64,000 nucleotides of DNA, taken from the NCBI RefSeq assembly GCF_003337235.1, contig NZ_QPJC01000004.1, positions 1-64,000 of the forward strand, read 5' to 3'. The notes under the pieces are model-generated. The model searched no databases. It was not told the DNA's origin and was given only the letters and a program-made list of their open reading frames with translations. How positions within the stretch are numbered: the stretch's first letter is position 1; every line of letters starts with the position of its first letter. Below are positions 34,366-42,940 of the stretch, one piece after another. A program made the position numbers and the translations under genes. Source of the DNA: Halopolyspora algeriensis (GTDB taxonomy: Bacteria > Actinomycetota > Actinomycetes > Mycobacteriales > Pseudonocardiaceae).

Positions 34366-35586
34366 ATGAACCTGGACCGTCTCAAGAACATCCCCAACGG
34401 ACAGCCGGTCACGCCGACGTTCTCCGAGGGCGAGATGCAGCGGCGGGTGACCGCGCTGCGCAAGGCGATGGCCGATTCCGGTGTGGACGCGGCGGTGTTC
34501 ACCAGTTACCACAACATCAACTACTACAGCGACTTCCTCTACACCGCCTTCGGTCGCAACTACGCGCTGGTGGTCACCCCCAGCAGTCATGTCACCGTCA
34601 CCGCCAACATCGACGCCGGCCAGCCCTGGCGACGCAGCTTCGGCGACAACCTCGTCTACACCGACTGGCAACGGGACAACTTCCAGCACGCCATCGCCAC
34701 CGTGCTCGCCGATGCCGGCCTCACGCGCGGACGCCTGGGTGTCGAAGACGACCACATCCCGCCGATGCTGCGCGCCCAGCTCGCCGAGGTCCTGCCCGGC
34801 TTCGAGCTCACCGACATCTCGGCGGCCACCATGGCCCAGCGCATGATCAAGTCCGACGAGGAGATCGCCCTGATCAAGCAGGGTGCCCGCATCGCCGACA
34901 TCGGCGGCGCGGCCGTGGCCGAAGCAGTCACCGAGGGGGTTCCCGAGTACGAGGTGGCCCTGGCAGGCACCCAGGCCATGACCCGCGAGATCGCGGCGAC
35001 CTTCCCGCACGCCGAGCTGCGCGACACCTGGGTGTGGTTCCAGTCCGGCGTGAACACCGACGGTGCGCACAACTGGCCCACCACCCGGCAGGTGCAGCGC
35101 GGCGACATCCTGAGCCTGAACTGCTTCCCGATGATCGCCGGCTACTACACCGCCCTGGAACGCACCCTCGTCTACGGCGAGCCCACCGAGGCGCAGCTGC
35201 GGTACTGGAAGGTCAACACCGCCGTGCACGAGCGTGGCCTGGAGCTGATCCGCCCCGGTGCGGTCTGCAAGGACATCGCCGCCGAGTTGAACACCATCTT
35301 CGAAGCCGAAGGTCTGCTGGACAAGCGCACCTTCGGCTACGGGCACTCCTTCGGTGTGCTGTCGCACTACTACGGTCGCGAGGCCGGCCTGGAACTGCGC
35401 GAGGACATCGACACCGTCCTCGAGCCGGGCATGGTGGTATCCATGGAACCCATGATCACGATCCCCGAGGGCCAGCCCGGCGCAGGCGGCTACCGTGAAC
35501 ACGACATCCTCGTCGTCACCGAAGACGGTGCCGAGAACATCACCGGCTATCCCTACGGGCCCGAGCACAACATCCTCACCCCCTGA
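34366..35586 (+). CDS. Creatinase (creatine amidinohydrolase)
   Basis: A 406-residue M24-fold enzyme that hydrolyses creatine to sarcosine and urea in the cytosol. It matches the known Pseudomonas creatinase along its length, e.g. FTSYHNINYYSDFLY, DNLVYTDWQRDNF, TDGAHN with the catalytic His (H235, equivalent to H232), LNCFPMIAGYYTALERTL, FGYGHSFG and GYREHDILVV. Metal ligands of aminopeptidase-type M24 members are not preserved, as expected of a creatinase. ATG 34366 has GAGGAGA upstream. It follows the transporter by 10 bp and is followed by a perfect hairpin. The sarcosine formed could feed the SDMT domain at 240-1925 or sarcosine oxidation. Confidence 0.94.
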   Translation: MNLDRLKNIPNGQPVTPTFSEGEMQRRVTALRKAMADSGVDAAVFTSYHNINYYSDFLYTAFGRNYALVVTPSSHVTVTANIDAGQPWRRSFGDNLVYTDWQRDNFQHAIATVLADAGLTRGRLGVEDDHIPPMLRAQLAEVLPGFELTDISAATMAQRMIKSDEEIALIKQGARIADIGGAAVAEAVTEGVPEYEVALAGTQAMTREIAATFPHAELRDTWVWFQSGVNTDGAHNWPTTRQVQRGDILSLNCFPMIAGYYTALERTLVYGEPTEAQLRYWKVNTAVHERGLELIRPGAVCKDIAAELNTIFEAEGLLDKRTFGYGHSFGVLSHYYGREAGLELREDIDTVLEPGMVVSMEPMITIPEGQPGAGGYREHDILVVTEDGAENITGYPYGPEHNILTP

Positions 35587-35606
35587 CCCCGAGCCGTTCC
35601 CGAGCC

Positions 35607-35642
35607 CCGGTGCGCACGGGCCCCACCCCCCGTGCGCACCGG
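35607..35642 (+). terminator. Strong stem-loop after creatinase
   Basis: CCGGTGCGCACGGG pairs perfectly with CCCGTGCGCACCGG (14-bp stem, 8-nt loop), 20 bp after the creatinase stop. There is no U-tract. It should end the transporter-creatinase transcript before the IclR gene. Confidence 0.75.
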
Positions 35643-35690
35643 TCACCACATACCCTGGGCCCCCATCGGCTCAGCACGGAGTAGCGCGAG

Positions 35691-36497
35691 ATGACCGACA
35701 ACGGCGACCACGAGCAGCAGGACACCAGGAACACTCCCTCGGTGCTGCACAACGGTATCCGCATCCTGCATGCCTTCTCCGTCGACGAGCCCGCTTTGGG
35801 CGTCACCGAAATCGCTCGCAGAATAAACCTGCACAAAAGCACCGCGTCCCGGATCCTCGGCCAGCTCGAGCAGATGGATCTGGTCGTTCGCGATTCCGAA
35901 AGCGGACGTTTCCGCCTCGGCCTGGGGCTGATCGGGCTGGCGGGTCCCCTGCTGGCCAACCTCGATGTGCGCCGCATCGCCTACCCTGCGCTGGAGCAGC
36001 TCACCGAACGCACCGGCGAAACCAGCGCCCTGGTCGTGTGGAGCGGCCACGAGTCCGTCTCCGTGGAGCAGGTGGCCAGTCCCAAACAGGTCAAGCACAC
36101 CACCCCCATCGGAACCCGGTATTCGACTTCGGCCAGCGCCTCGGTTCAGGTGTTTCTCACCGACATGCCCGAAGACCAGGTCCGCGCGCTTCTCGAAGGC
36201 CACCTCATGCGCGGCGGCCACAGCGACGAGTACACCGTGCGGCGCTACCTGAATCGACTCTCGGAGGTCCGCTCCACCGGGGTGGCCGTCAATGCCGGAG
36301 AGACCAATGTGGAGGAAGTCGGTATCAGCGCCCCCGTGCGTGATCACCGCGGTCACGTTTCGGCTGCCCTGCTGCTGTCCGCGCCCAGTTTCCGGATCTC
36401 GTCCGAATTGCGTGCCCAGCTGGCCGAGATAGTGCGGGACACAGCAGCGCAGATCTCCGAGCGGCTCGGCGCGGGCAGGCGCGAGGCCGAGGGATGA
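35691..36497 (+). CDS. IclR-family transcriptional regulator
   Basis: A 268-residue regulator. The N-terminal winged helix (about 18-80) reads LGVTEIARRINLHKSTASRILGQLEQM. The C-terminal IclR effector domain includes LVVWSGHESVSVEQVASP, TSASASVQVFL, RSTGVAVNAGETNVEEVGISAPVRDHRGHVSAALLLSAP. ATG 35691 follows GGAG at 9 nt. It lies behind the creatinase terminator with its own short leader. The adjacent transporter-creatinase operon is its likely target, with creatine or sarcosine a possible effector. Confidence 0.92.
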   Translation: MTDNGDHEQQDTRNTPSVLHNGIRILHAFSVDEPALGVTEIARRINLHKSTASRILGQLEQMDLVVRDSESGRFRLGLGLIGLAGPLLANLDVRRIAYPALEQLTERTGETSALVVWSGHESVSVEQVASPKQVKHTTPIGTRYSTSASASVQVFLTDMPEDQVRALLEGHLMRGGHSDEYTVRRYLNRLSEVRSTGVAVNAGETNVEEVGISAPVRDHRGHVSAALLLSAPSFRISSELRAQLAEIVRDTAAQISERLGAGRREAEG

Positions 36498-36610
36498 CCG
36501 CATGACGTGATGCACATCGCGTCACCAGGCACGGCTATTGCCTCATGGTCAATTCACTCGCCCGGCAGACACAGCCCTCTGTCGCAACCAGCCGGATCAC
36601 CGGTAAGAAC

Positions 36611-37660
36611 ATGGCCATGCACACGGATTACCAGGGCCGCGAGAAGGTCGCGGCGTTCTTCGGTGCGCATGCTGCGGCGGTGGATCGGTGCGAGTCCGAC
36701 ATCCGGCCCGGGATACGGATGCTCGGTGAACTCGGTCTGCTCGACCTCGGTGTCCCGGACACCACGCAGGGTCGGCTGGCGAGCATGCTCCTCGTTGTCG
36801 AGGACGTCGCCTCCGCCTGCCTGAGTTCCGCGTTCGCACTGTGGGCCCAACGTATGGTGATCGACTACCTCAGCAGTTCGGACCGACCGGCGTCCACCTC
36901 GGAACTGGCCGGACTGCGCGCCGGTACCCGAATCGGCGCGACCGCGATCGCCCCCGCCATGCGACACGTCGCGGGTTTGGAGCCGGTACCGGTTGTCGCG
37001 ACCAGAACGAGCAGCGGCGTGCGGCTGAACGGACCGATCAACTGGGCGTCGAACCTCTTCGACGACGCGCTCGTCGCGGTACCCGCCCGGTTCGAAGACG
37101 GCAGCGGCATGGTCGTCCACGTGCGTACCACCGACCCCGGAGTGACCGTCCACAGTGCTCCCGATCTGCTGACGCTCGGTGCGACGGCCTCCTCGTCCGT
37201 GACTCTCACCGATGTCGAGGTCCCTGCTGCAGCGATACTCAGCGAGGACCTTCCCGGGTTCGTGCGGTCGTTTCGACCCACGCTCCTGTTGATCCAGAGC
37301 GCGTACTGCAGTGGTCTGACAGGCGCCTCGCGACACCACATCGGTGAGCGACTCACCGGCCTCAACGCGGAATTCACCGATGACTTCGCCGAGCTCGCTC
37401 AACGTCATGATTCCGTGCGCCGGCGGCTGTTCGACTTCGCACAGGCCCCCCATCGGTCGAGCAGCCGGGACTTACTGCGGCTGCGGCTCGGTGCCGCACG
37501 AACCGCGGGCGAGGCGACCGGACTGGAAGCCACCGTTCGGGGTGGCGCCGGTTACGTAGCGAGCAGCGGCACCAGCCGTCGGCTCCGAGAAGCGGCGTTC
37601 CTGCCCATCCAAGCTCCCACCGAAGGGCAACTGCGGTGGCATCTCGCCCAGTTCGAGTGA
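36611..37660 (+). CDS. Acyl-CoA dehydrogenase-like protein
   Basis: About 349 residues with an acyl-CoA dehydrogenase fold. N-terminal helices end in GELGLLDLGVPD. A beta-domain follows with RTSSGVRLNGPINWASNLFDDALVAVPA and SSSVTLTDVEVPAAAI, then C-terminal helices ending LREAAFLPIQAPTEGQLRWHL. The usual FAD-binding QxxGGxG segment is weak and I cannot place a catalytic glutamate, so it may be a diverged oxygenase-type member (DszC/SfnB-like). ATG 36611 or 36617 is the likely start. It follows the IclR gene by 113 bp and may be part of the same catabolic region. Confidence 0.7.
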   Translation: MAMHTDYQGREKVAAFFGAHAAAVDRCESDIRPGIRMLGELGLLDLGVPDTTQGRLASMLLVVEDVASACLSSAFALWAQRMVIDYLSSSDRPASTSELAGLRAGTRIGATAIAPAMRHVAGLEPVPVVATRTSSGVRLNGPINWASNLFDDALVAVPARFEDGSGMVVHVRTTDPGVTVHSAPDLLTLGATASSSVTLTDVEVPAAAILSEDLPGFVRSFRPTLLLIQSAYCSGLTGASRHHIGERLTGLNAEFTDDFAELAQRHDSVRRRLFDFAQAPHRSSSRDLLRLRLGAARTAGEATGLEATVRGGAGYVASSGTSRRLREAAFLPIQAPTEGQLRWHLAQFE

Positions 37661-38133
37661 CCACCACGGAAGACGACGACAACCGCACGGCCCCCACGTG
37701 GTGCGTAGCGAGTTCGTACGGACCCGTCGCGACGAGTCGGGCTTTTCCCGGGCAGTCATCACCCGATCGAGCGAAATCCACGCACTGCGCGCCTGATCCT
37801 CCCCCGATTGAGTCGCCGAGTGGCCGCCTCCTCCCACACCATCGACCAATGGCGTATCCCTCTCGACACGACGACGCGGGCAGTCTGCCCACGCTACTGG
37901 CCGAGTACGGTCACCTCGCCACCCAGCTGACGGCCGCCTCGTCCTCCTACGCCGAGCGGCTCCGCGTGCGGTTGACCGAGCTCGACGCCGACATCGAGCG
38001 CCAGATCGCCGCGATACCCGAGGAGTGACCGGCTGCGCGGCGTCCTGCACCGCGGTCACCGTCACTGCGAACGGCTCATCGAGCGGCTCGTCACCGAGGC
38101 GGTCCGGGCACTCGGCGACCGCTTCCGCAAGCG
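37661..38133. other. Gap with a possible 59-residue gene
   Basis: 473 bp between the acyl-CoA dehydrogenase-like gene and the KstR2 gene, which are convergent. Apart from the short frame at 37849-38028 I see no gene, and no strong hairpin stands out. Confidence 0.4.
37849..38028 (+). CDS. Possible small helical protein, 59 residues
   Basis: ATG frame encoding MAYPSRHDDAGSLPTLLAEY, then a helix-forming AERLRVRLTELDADIERQIAAI. The regular leucine/glutamate/arginine pattern looks more protein-like than chance, but there is no ribosome site. The codon pattern cannot be judged over so short a length. It could be a leftover of a larger gene. Confidence 0.3.
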   Translation: MAYPSRHDDAGSLPTLLAEYGHLATQLTAASSSYAERLRVRLTELDADIERQIAAIPEE

Positions 38134-38787
38134 TCACTCCTGCCCCGGCGCCATGATGCCGTCGCAGAGAAACCGGATGTACTGCTCGGCGATGACACCG
38201 GCCGTCATCCGTCCGCGAGGGTTGTACCAGTGCACGGCGGTCCACACCGTGTCCCGGATGAACCGGTACGCGAGCTTGATATTGAGGTCCGAGCGAAAGA
38301 CACCGGCTCGCCGACCGTCCTCCAGGACCCGCTTCCAGGTCCGCTCGATGTCGGCCGACGCCTTGCGCAGGTAGTCGAACCGCTCGAACCGGGTCAGATA
38401 GCCCGATTCGTTCTGGAAGATCGCGACCGCGGCCCGGTACCGGTGAATGGCTCGGAAGGAGCACCGGACCAGCTCGGCGATGGCGGTGCGGGCATCGGGT
38501 GAGTCGCGGAGTACGTCGTCATAGGCTTTCTGCTGATACTCCAGGAACTCCCGCAGGATCTCGTCCACCATGGAGTCCTTGGAGTCGAAGTGGTGGTAGA
38601 GACTGCCGGACAGGATGCCCGCGGTGTCGGCGATCTCCCGCACGGTCGTGCCCTGGAAGCCACTGGTGGCGAACAGGTCCGCCGCGATGGCCAGCAGTTC
38701 CGCGCGCCGCTCGGACCCGCCGTTACCGGACTCGGGGGCCGCAGCACGGCCGCGGGCGGACACACGCTTGGTACTCACCACGATCAT
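38134..38787 (-). CDS. kstR2: TetR-family repressor of sterol C/D-ring catabolism (KstR2-like)
   Basis: 217 residues. The N-terminal helix-turn-helix is TTVREIADTAGILSGSLYHHF, followed by DSKDSMVDEILREFLEY. The C-terminal part has LAYRFIRDTVWTAVHWYNPRG and IAEQYIRFLCDGI, matching mycobacterial KstR2 closely. KstR2 represses HIP-degradation genes and is released by HIP-CoA. ATG 38787 has GAGAGGAC upstream. It is the third gene of fadE30-ipdF-kstR2, starting 49 bp after ipdF. A perfect consensus KstR2 operator lies at 40827-40840 between this operon and the divergent one, which strongly supports the call. Confidence 0.92.
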   Translation of the reverse strand: MIVVSTKRVSARGRAAAPESGNGGSERRAELLAIAADLFATSGFQGTTVREIADTAGILSGSLYHHFDSKDSMVDEILREFLEYQQKAYDDVLRDSPDARTAIAELVRCSFRAIHRYRAAVAIFQNESGYLTRFERFDYLRKASADIERTWKRVLEDGRRAGVFRSDLNIKLAYRFIRDTVWTAVHWYNPRGRMTAGVIAEQYIRFLCDGIMAPGQE

Positions 38788-38836
38788 TGTCCTCTCACCG
38801 GGGGCGATCGGCGGATCCGGGCCGACGATCGCTCCT

Positions 38837-39607
38837 TCAGGGATGCTGATTGCTGACCGAGACGACCTCACCGGTGAGGTAGCTCGAGTAGCCACTGGCC
38901 AGGAACACGATCACGTTCGCCACCTCCCACGGCTCGGCCGAGCGGCCGAACGCCTCCCGGGAGGTCAGTTCCGCCAGCAACTCGTCGGAGGTCACCTTCG
39001 CCAGGTTCGCATGCATCACCAGGCTCGGCGCCACCGCATTGATCCTCACTCCCAGGTGTGCCGCATCGAGCGCGGCACACCTGGTCAGGGCCATCACCCC
39101 GGCCTTCGCCGCAGCGTAGTGCGCCTGCCCGGCCTGCGCGCGCCATCCCACGACCGAGGCGTTGTTGATCACCACACCCCCATCGCCCTGCTCGCCGAAG
39201 AGACGAACCGCCGCCCGTGTGCACCGGAACGTGCCGTTCAGAGTCACGTCGAGCACCCGGTTCCACTGCTCGTCGGTCATCTCCTGGATCGGCGCGGTCC
39301 CGCCGAGCCCGGCATTGTTGACGAGGACGTCGAGACGGCCGAACTCGGTGGTGGCGGTCTCGAGCAGGCGGCCGACCTGGTCCTCGTCGGTGACGTCGCA
39401 CGGCACGGCGAGCACCTCGGCGCCCGGTAGTTGTGCCAGTTCCGCTCGGGTGTCCTCCAGCCTGCGCTCGTGCCAGTCGCCGATCACCACCCGCGCGCCC
39501 TCCTCGAGCATCCGGCGCGCTGTCGCCGAACCGATACCGCTTCCGGCAGCCGCGGTCACCACGGCGGTTCGACCCGCCAGCAGATCGTGGGACTCCGGCC
39601 CGCTCAT
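38837..39607 (-). CDS. ipdF: Short-chain dehydrogenase of HIP degradation (IpdF)
   Basis: 256 residues. NAD motif: VVTAAAGSGIGSATARRML. Active-site region: NNAGLGG, the serine in VINNASVVGWRAQAGQ, and Y-x3-K in HYAAAKAGVMALTR. The C-terminus ends SSYLTGEVVSVSNQHP, very like M. tuberculosis Rv3559c. IpdF oxidises the 5-hydroxy group of the HIP-CoA intermediate in sterol ring C/D breakdown. Its ATG overlaps the fadE30 stop by 4 bp. The operon order fadE30-ipdF-kstR2 matches the mycobacterial locus. Confidence 0.93.
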   Translation of the reverse strand: MSGPESHDLLAGRTAVVTAAAGSGIGSATARRMLEEGARVVIGDWHERRLEDTRAELAQLPGAEVLAVPCDVTDEDQVGRLLETATTEFGRLDVLVNNAGLGGTAPIQEMTDEQWNRVLDVTLNGTFRCTRAAVRLFGEQGDGGVVINNASVVGWRAQAGQAHYAAAKAGVMALTRCAALDAAHLGVRINAVAPSLVMHANLAKVTSDELLAELTSREAFGRSAEPWEVANVIVFLASGYSSYLTGEVVSVSNQHP

Positions 39608-40785
39608 CGGCGTTCCTCCCTGGGTAGTCCGAGCACGCGCTCGGCGATGATGGTGCGCTGAATCTCGTCGGATCCCCCGTAGATGGTGTCGGCGCGGGTG
39701 AACAGGAACAGCCGCTGCCACTCGTCGAGTTCGTACGGGGCATCCCCGGCGACCAGGCCGGAGGCACCGGCCACTTCGGCAGCCAGCTCACCGAGCCCCC
39801 GGTGGAACCGCGCCCAGTACAGCTTGGCGATGGAGGCCTCCGGGCCGGCTGTCCCGTTGGCCACGCCGGTCAGGGTGCGCAGCGCGTTGAAGCGCATGAT
39901 CTCCAGGCCGGTCCAGGCCCGGGTGATCTTGTCACGCAGCACCGGATCGTCGACGGCACCGTTGGACTTCGCCAGTTCCGTGATCGCCGCGAGCTCACGG
40001 CGGAAAACCACCTGCTGGTCGACCGTGCCCACTCCCCGCTCGAAACCGAGCGTGCCCATGGCCACGCGCCACCCGTCGTCGACCGGGCCGACCACGTTGT
40101 CCGCCGCGGTACGCGCACCGTCGAAGAACACCTCGTTGAATTCCGAAGTCCCGGTCAGCTGCAGGATCGGCCGTACCTCGACGCCTGGCTGGTCCATGGG
40201 AACCAGCAGGCACGACAGTCCGCGATGCCGGGAGGTCTCCGGATCGGTTCGGGCCAGCAGGAAACACCAGTCGGCGACGTGGGCCAGCGAGGTCCACACC
40301 TTCTGCCCGTGGATCACCCATTCGTCGGCGTCCCGCCGCGCTGCCGTGGACAGGTTGGCCAGATCCGACCCCGCATCGGGCTCGGAGTAGCCCTGGCACC
40401 ACAGCTCACGCGCTTCCACGATCGGCGGCAGGAACCGCTCCTGCTGCTCGGCAGTGCCGAACGCGATCACGGTCGGGCCGAGCAGTTCCTCGCCGATGTG
40501 GCCGACCCGCACGGGCGCGTTCGCCCGTGCGTACTCCTCGTGGAAGATCACCTGTTGCTGGATCGAGGCGCCTCTGCCGCCGAATTCCTCCGGCCAGCCC
40601 AGGCAGGTCCAGCCGTGCTCGGCGAGATGGCGATCCCAGGCCAGTCGCAGGTCGAACGCCTCGTGTTCACGTCCGGGGCCGCCCAGCCCGCGCGCCTTCG
40701 CGAATTCGCCGGTGAGGTGGTCACCGAGCCACTCGCGTATCTCGCGACGGAAAGCCGCCTCCTGCTCGCTGTCGGCGAGATCCAC
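39604..40785 (-). CDS. fadE30: Acyl-CoA dehydrogenase FadE30
   Basis: 393 residues. Matching features with mycobacterial FadE30 include FAKARGLGGPGREHEAFD, GWTCLGWPEEFGGRG, EELLGPTVIAFGT, LWCQGYSEPDAGSDLANL, VWTSLAHVADWCF and the end FTRADTIYGGSDEIQRTIIAERVLGLPRE. It introduces a double bond into (5-hydroxy-)HIP-CoA during sterol ring degradation, with FAD as cofactor. The GTG at 40785 has GAGGTGG upstream. First gene of its operon, divergent from echA, with the KstR2 operator 42 bp upstream of its start. Confidence 0.94.
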   Translation of the reverse strand: MDLADSEQEAAFRREIREWLGDHLTGEFAKARGLGGPGREHEAFDLRLAWDRHLAEHGWTCLGWPEEFGGRGASIQQQVIFHEEYARANAPVRVGHIGEELLGPTVIAFGTAEQQERFLPPIVEARELWCQGYSEPDAGSDLANLSTAARRDADEWVIHGQKVWTSLAHVADWCFLLARTDPETSRHRGLSCLLVPMDQPGVEVRPILQLTGTSEFNEVFFDGARTAADNVVGPVDDGWRVAMGTLGFERGVGTVDQQVVFRRELAAITELAKSNGAVDDPVLRDKITRAWTGLEIMRFNALRTLTGVANGTAGPEASIAKLYWARFHRGLGELAAEVAGASGLVAGDAPYELDEWQRLFLFTRADTIYGGSDEIQRTIIAERVLGLPREERR

Positions 40786-40826
40786 TGCCGCACCACCTCA
40801 CACCGCCGTCGTTCCGTCCGGACCCT

Positions 40827-40840
40827 ACCAAGCACTTGTT
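40827..40840. promoter_or_regulatory. KstR2 operator
   Basis: ACCAAGCACTTGTT fits the published KstR2 consensus AnCAAGnnCTTGnT at every fixed position. It lies in the 134-bp gap between the divergent fadE30 and echA genes, so one operator can control both operons. Confidence 0.9.
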
Positions 40841-40919
40841 TGCTCCGCTATTGTCGGTGACCATCGAAGAACAGCCGGATGCAGCCAGGGCAGAACCGAA
40901 CCGCACAGGGAGCGCCTCC

Positions 40920-41771
40920 ATGACCCAGGAAGAACCGGTGGTGCGCTACGAGCGCCGCGAGCACATCGCCGTGGTGACCATGAACCGCCCGCAGTACCGC
41001 AACGCGCAGAACTCGGCCATGACCTATGCCCTCGACGAGGCGTTCTACCGTGCCTGCGCCGACGACGAGGTCACGGTCATCGTGCTGGCCGGAGCCGGCG
41101 AGCACTTCTCGGCCGGGCACGACATCGGCACCCCGGGCCGGGATGTCGACGTGGCCTACGAGCGGCGAGCCGGGCTGTGGTGGGGGCACACGGACAAGCA
41201 GGGCGGCGAATCGCGGTTCGCGCGAGAGCAGGAGGTCTACCTCGGCATGTGCCGGAGGTGGCGGGAGATGCCCAAACCGGTCATCGCCTCGGTACAGGGT
41301 GCCTGTGTCGCGGGAGGGCTCATGCTGGCCTGGATCTGCGATCTCATCGTCGCCGCCGAGGACGCCTTCTTCGCCGATCCGGTCGTGCGCATGGGCATTC
41401 CCGGTGTCGAGTACTTCGCCCACCCCTGGGTGCTCGGGCCGAGGATGGCCAAGGAGTTCCTGTTCACCGGCAAGCGGATCACCGCCCAGCGCGCCTACGA
41501 GGTGGGCATGGTCAATCGCGTCGTGCCGTCCGAGCAGCTCACCGACGCCACGGTCGAGCTGGCCGAGGACGTCGCCGGCATGCCGCGCTTCGGCCTGTCG
41601 CTGGCGAAGAAGGCCGTGAATCAGGCCGAGGATCTGATGGGCATGCACAACGGGCTCGACTCCGTGTTCGGCCTGCATCACCTGGCACACGCCCACAACG
41701 CCGAAGTCGAGCAGGATTCGCTGAGCGGTATGGATGCGCGCGGCATGAAGCGCGCGGCCGGTGAGAAGTAG
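40920..41771 (+). CDS. Enoyl-CoA hydratase/isomerase family protein
   Basis: 283-residue crotonase-fold enzyme. It has the oxyanion-hole segments LAGAGEHFSAGHDIG and VQGACVAGGLMLAWICDLIVAAEDAFFADPVVRMGIPG, followed by LFTGKRITAQRAYEVGMVNRVV. It lacks the look of EchA20 and is longer; it is closer to EchA13-type proteins. ATG 40920 follows GGGAG. It is the first gene of the operon with fadE31, fadE32 and fadE33 and stands where mycobacteria have fadD3. It probably hydrates an enoyl-CoA made by the neighbouring dehydrogenases, under KstR2 control. Confidence 0.88.
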   Translation: MTQEEPVVRYERREHIAVVTMNRPQYRNAQNSAMTYALDEAFYRACADDEVTVIVLAGAGEHFSAGHDIGTPGRDVDVAYERRAGLWWGHTDKQGGESRFAREQEVYLGMCRRWREMPKPVIASVQGACVAGGLMLAWICDLIVAAEDAFFADPVVRMGIPGVEYFAHPWVLGPRMAKEFLFTGKRITAQRAYEVGMVNRVVPSEQLTDATVELAEDVAGMPRFGLSLAKKAVNQAEDLMGMHNGLDSVFGLHHLAHAHNAEVEQDSLSGMDARGMKRAAGEK

Positions 41772-41782
41772 GTGAGGCTTTC

Positions 41783-42940
41783 ATGGAGCTGTCGTTTTCT
41801 CCCGCCGACCTCGAGTTCCGTGCCGAGGTCCGCGAGTGGCTGCGCACCCACGTGCCCACCACCCCGCTGCCGTCCCTGGAGACCGAGGAGGGTTTCGCCG
41901 CCCACCGGCGCTGGGAGCGCACACTGTACGAGACGGGCCTGTCGGTGGTGGCCTGGCCAGAGGAGTTCGGTGGCCGGGACGCCTCGCTGGTGCAGTGGCT
42001 GCTGTTCGAGGAGGAGTACTACGCGGCCGGAGCGCCCGGGCGCGTCGGCCAGAACGGGATCTTCCTGCTGGCTCCCACCCTGTTCGAGCACGGAACCGCC
42101 GAACAGCGCCACCGCTTCCTGCCGAGGATGGCCGACGGCACCGACGTGTGGGCACAGGCCTGGTCGGAACCGGAGGCGGGCAGCGACCTCGCCGGGATCC
42201 GCAGCCGCGCACACCGGGTCGACGGCGGGTGGCGACTGTCCGGGCAGAAAACCTGGAGCTCGCGGGCGGCGTTCGCGGACCGGGCTTTCGGACTGTTCCG
42301 CACCGATCCCGAGGCCGAGCGCCACCGGGGACTCACGTACTTCCTGTTCCCGCTCGACGCCGAGGGCGTGACCGTGCGCCCGATCGGCCGCCTCGACGGC
42401 AAACCCGCCTTCGCCGAGATCTTTCTCGACGAGGTGTTCGTTCCCGATGCCGACGTGCTCGGTGAGGTCGGCAACGGGTGGCGTGTCGCGATGAGCACCG
42501 CAAGCAGCGAGCGTGGACTTTCCCTGCGGAGCCCGGGCCGATTCCTCGCCGCCGCGCGGCGCCTGGTGGAATCCTGGCGTCCCCGCCCGGAAAGCACGGC
42601 CCGGGACGGGGTGGTCGACGCGTGGATCGGCGCGCAGGCCTATCGGTTGGCCACCTTCGAAACCGTCAGCAGGATCCTCGACGGTGACTCGGTCGGACCG
42701 GAGGCCAGCCTCAACAAGGTGTACTGGTCCCAGCTGGACATCGCTCTGCACGAGACGGCGCTGGAGCTGCTGGGCCCCTCGGCCGAGCTGACCCCGAACG
42801 CGCCGGAGGCCCCCGAGGCCGGGGCGTGGCTGGACGGCTACCTGTTCTCGCTGGCGGGGCCGATCTATGCGGGCACCAACGAGATCCAGCGCAACGTCAT
42901 CGCCGAACGCGTTCTCGGCCTGCCGAGGGGATCCCGATGA
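41783..42940 (+). CDS. fadE31: Acyl-CoA dehydrogenase FadE31-type
   Basis: 385 residues with close resemblance to mycobacterial FadE31: EGFAAHRRWERTLYETGLSV, WPEEFGGRDASLVQWLLFEEEY, WAQAWSEPEAGSDLA, GQKTWSSRAAFADRAFGLFR and STASSERGLSLRSPGRFL. The C-terminus has AGTNEIQRNVIAERVLGLPRG. In mycobacteria FadE31 forms hetero-tetramers with smaller partner subunits in the KstR2 regulon. ATG 41783 has GGTGAGG upstream, 11 bp after the echA stop. Its TGA overlaps the ATG of the next gene by 4 bp, as expected of subunits of one complex. Confidence 0.92.
   Translation: MELSFSPADLEFRAEVREWLRTHVPTTPLPSLETEEGFAAHRRWERTLYETGLSVVAWPEEFGGRDASLVQWLLFEEEYYAAGAPGRVGQNGIFLLAPTLFEHGTAEQRHRFLPRMADGTDVWAQAWSEPEAGSDLAGIRSRAHRVDGGWRLSGQKTWSSRAAFADRAFGLFRTDPEAERHRGLTYFLFPLDAEGVTVRPIGRLDGKPAFAEIFLDEVFVPDADVLGEVGNGWRVAMSTASSERGLSLRSPGRFLAAARRLVESWRPRPESTARDGVVDAWIGAQAYRLATFETVSRILDGDSVGPEASLNKVYWSQLDIALHETALELLGPSAELTPNAPEAPEAGAWLDGYLFSLAGPIYAGTNEIQRNVIAERVLGLPRGSR

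Noticed and set aside
34366-35586. Ectoine hydrolase (DoeA) as identity of the M24 protein
   Set aside because: The sequence follows creatinase through all its characteristic segments, and no doeB-type or ectoine genes are adjacent.
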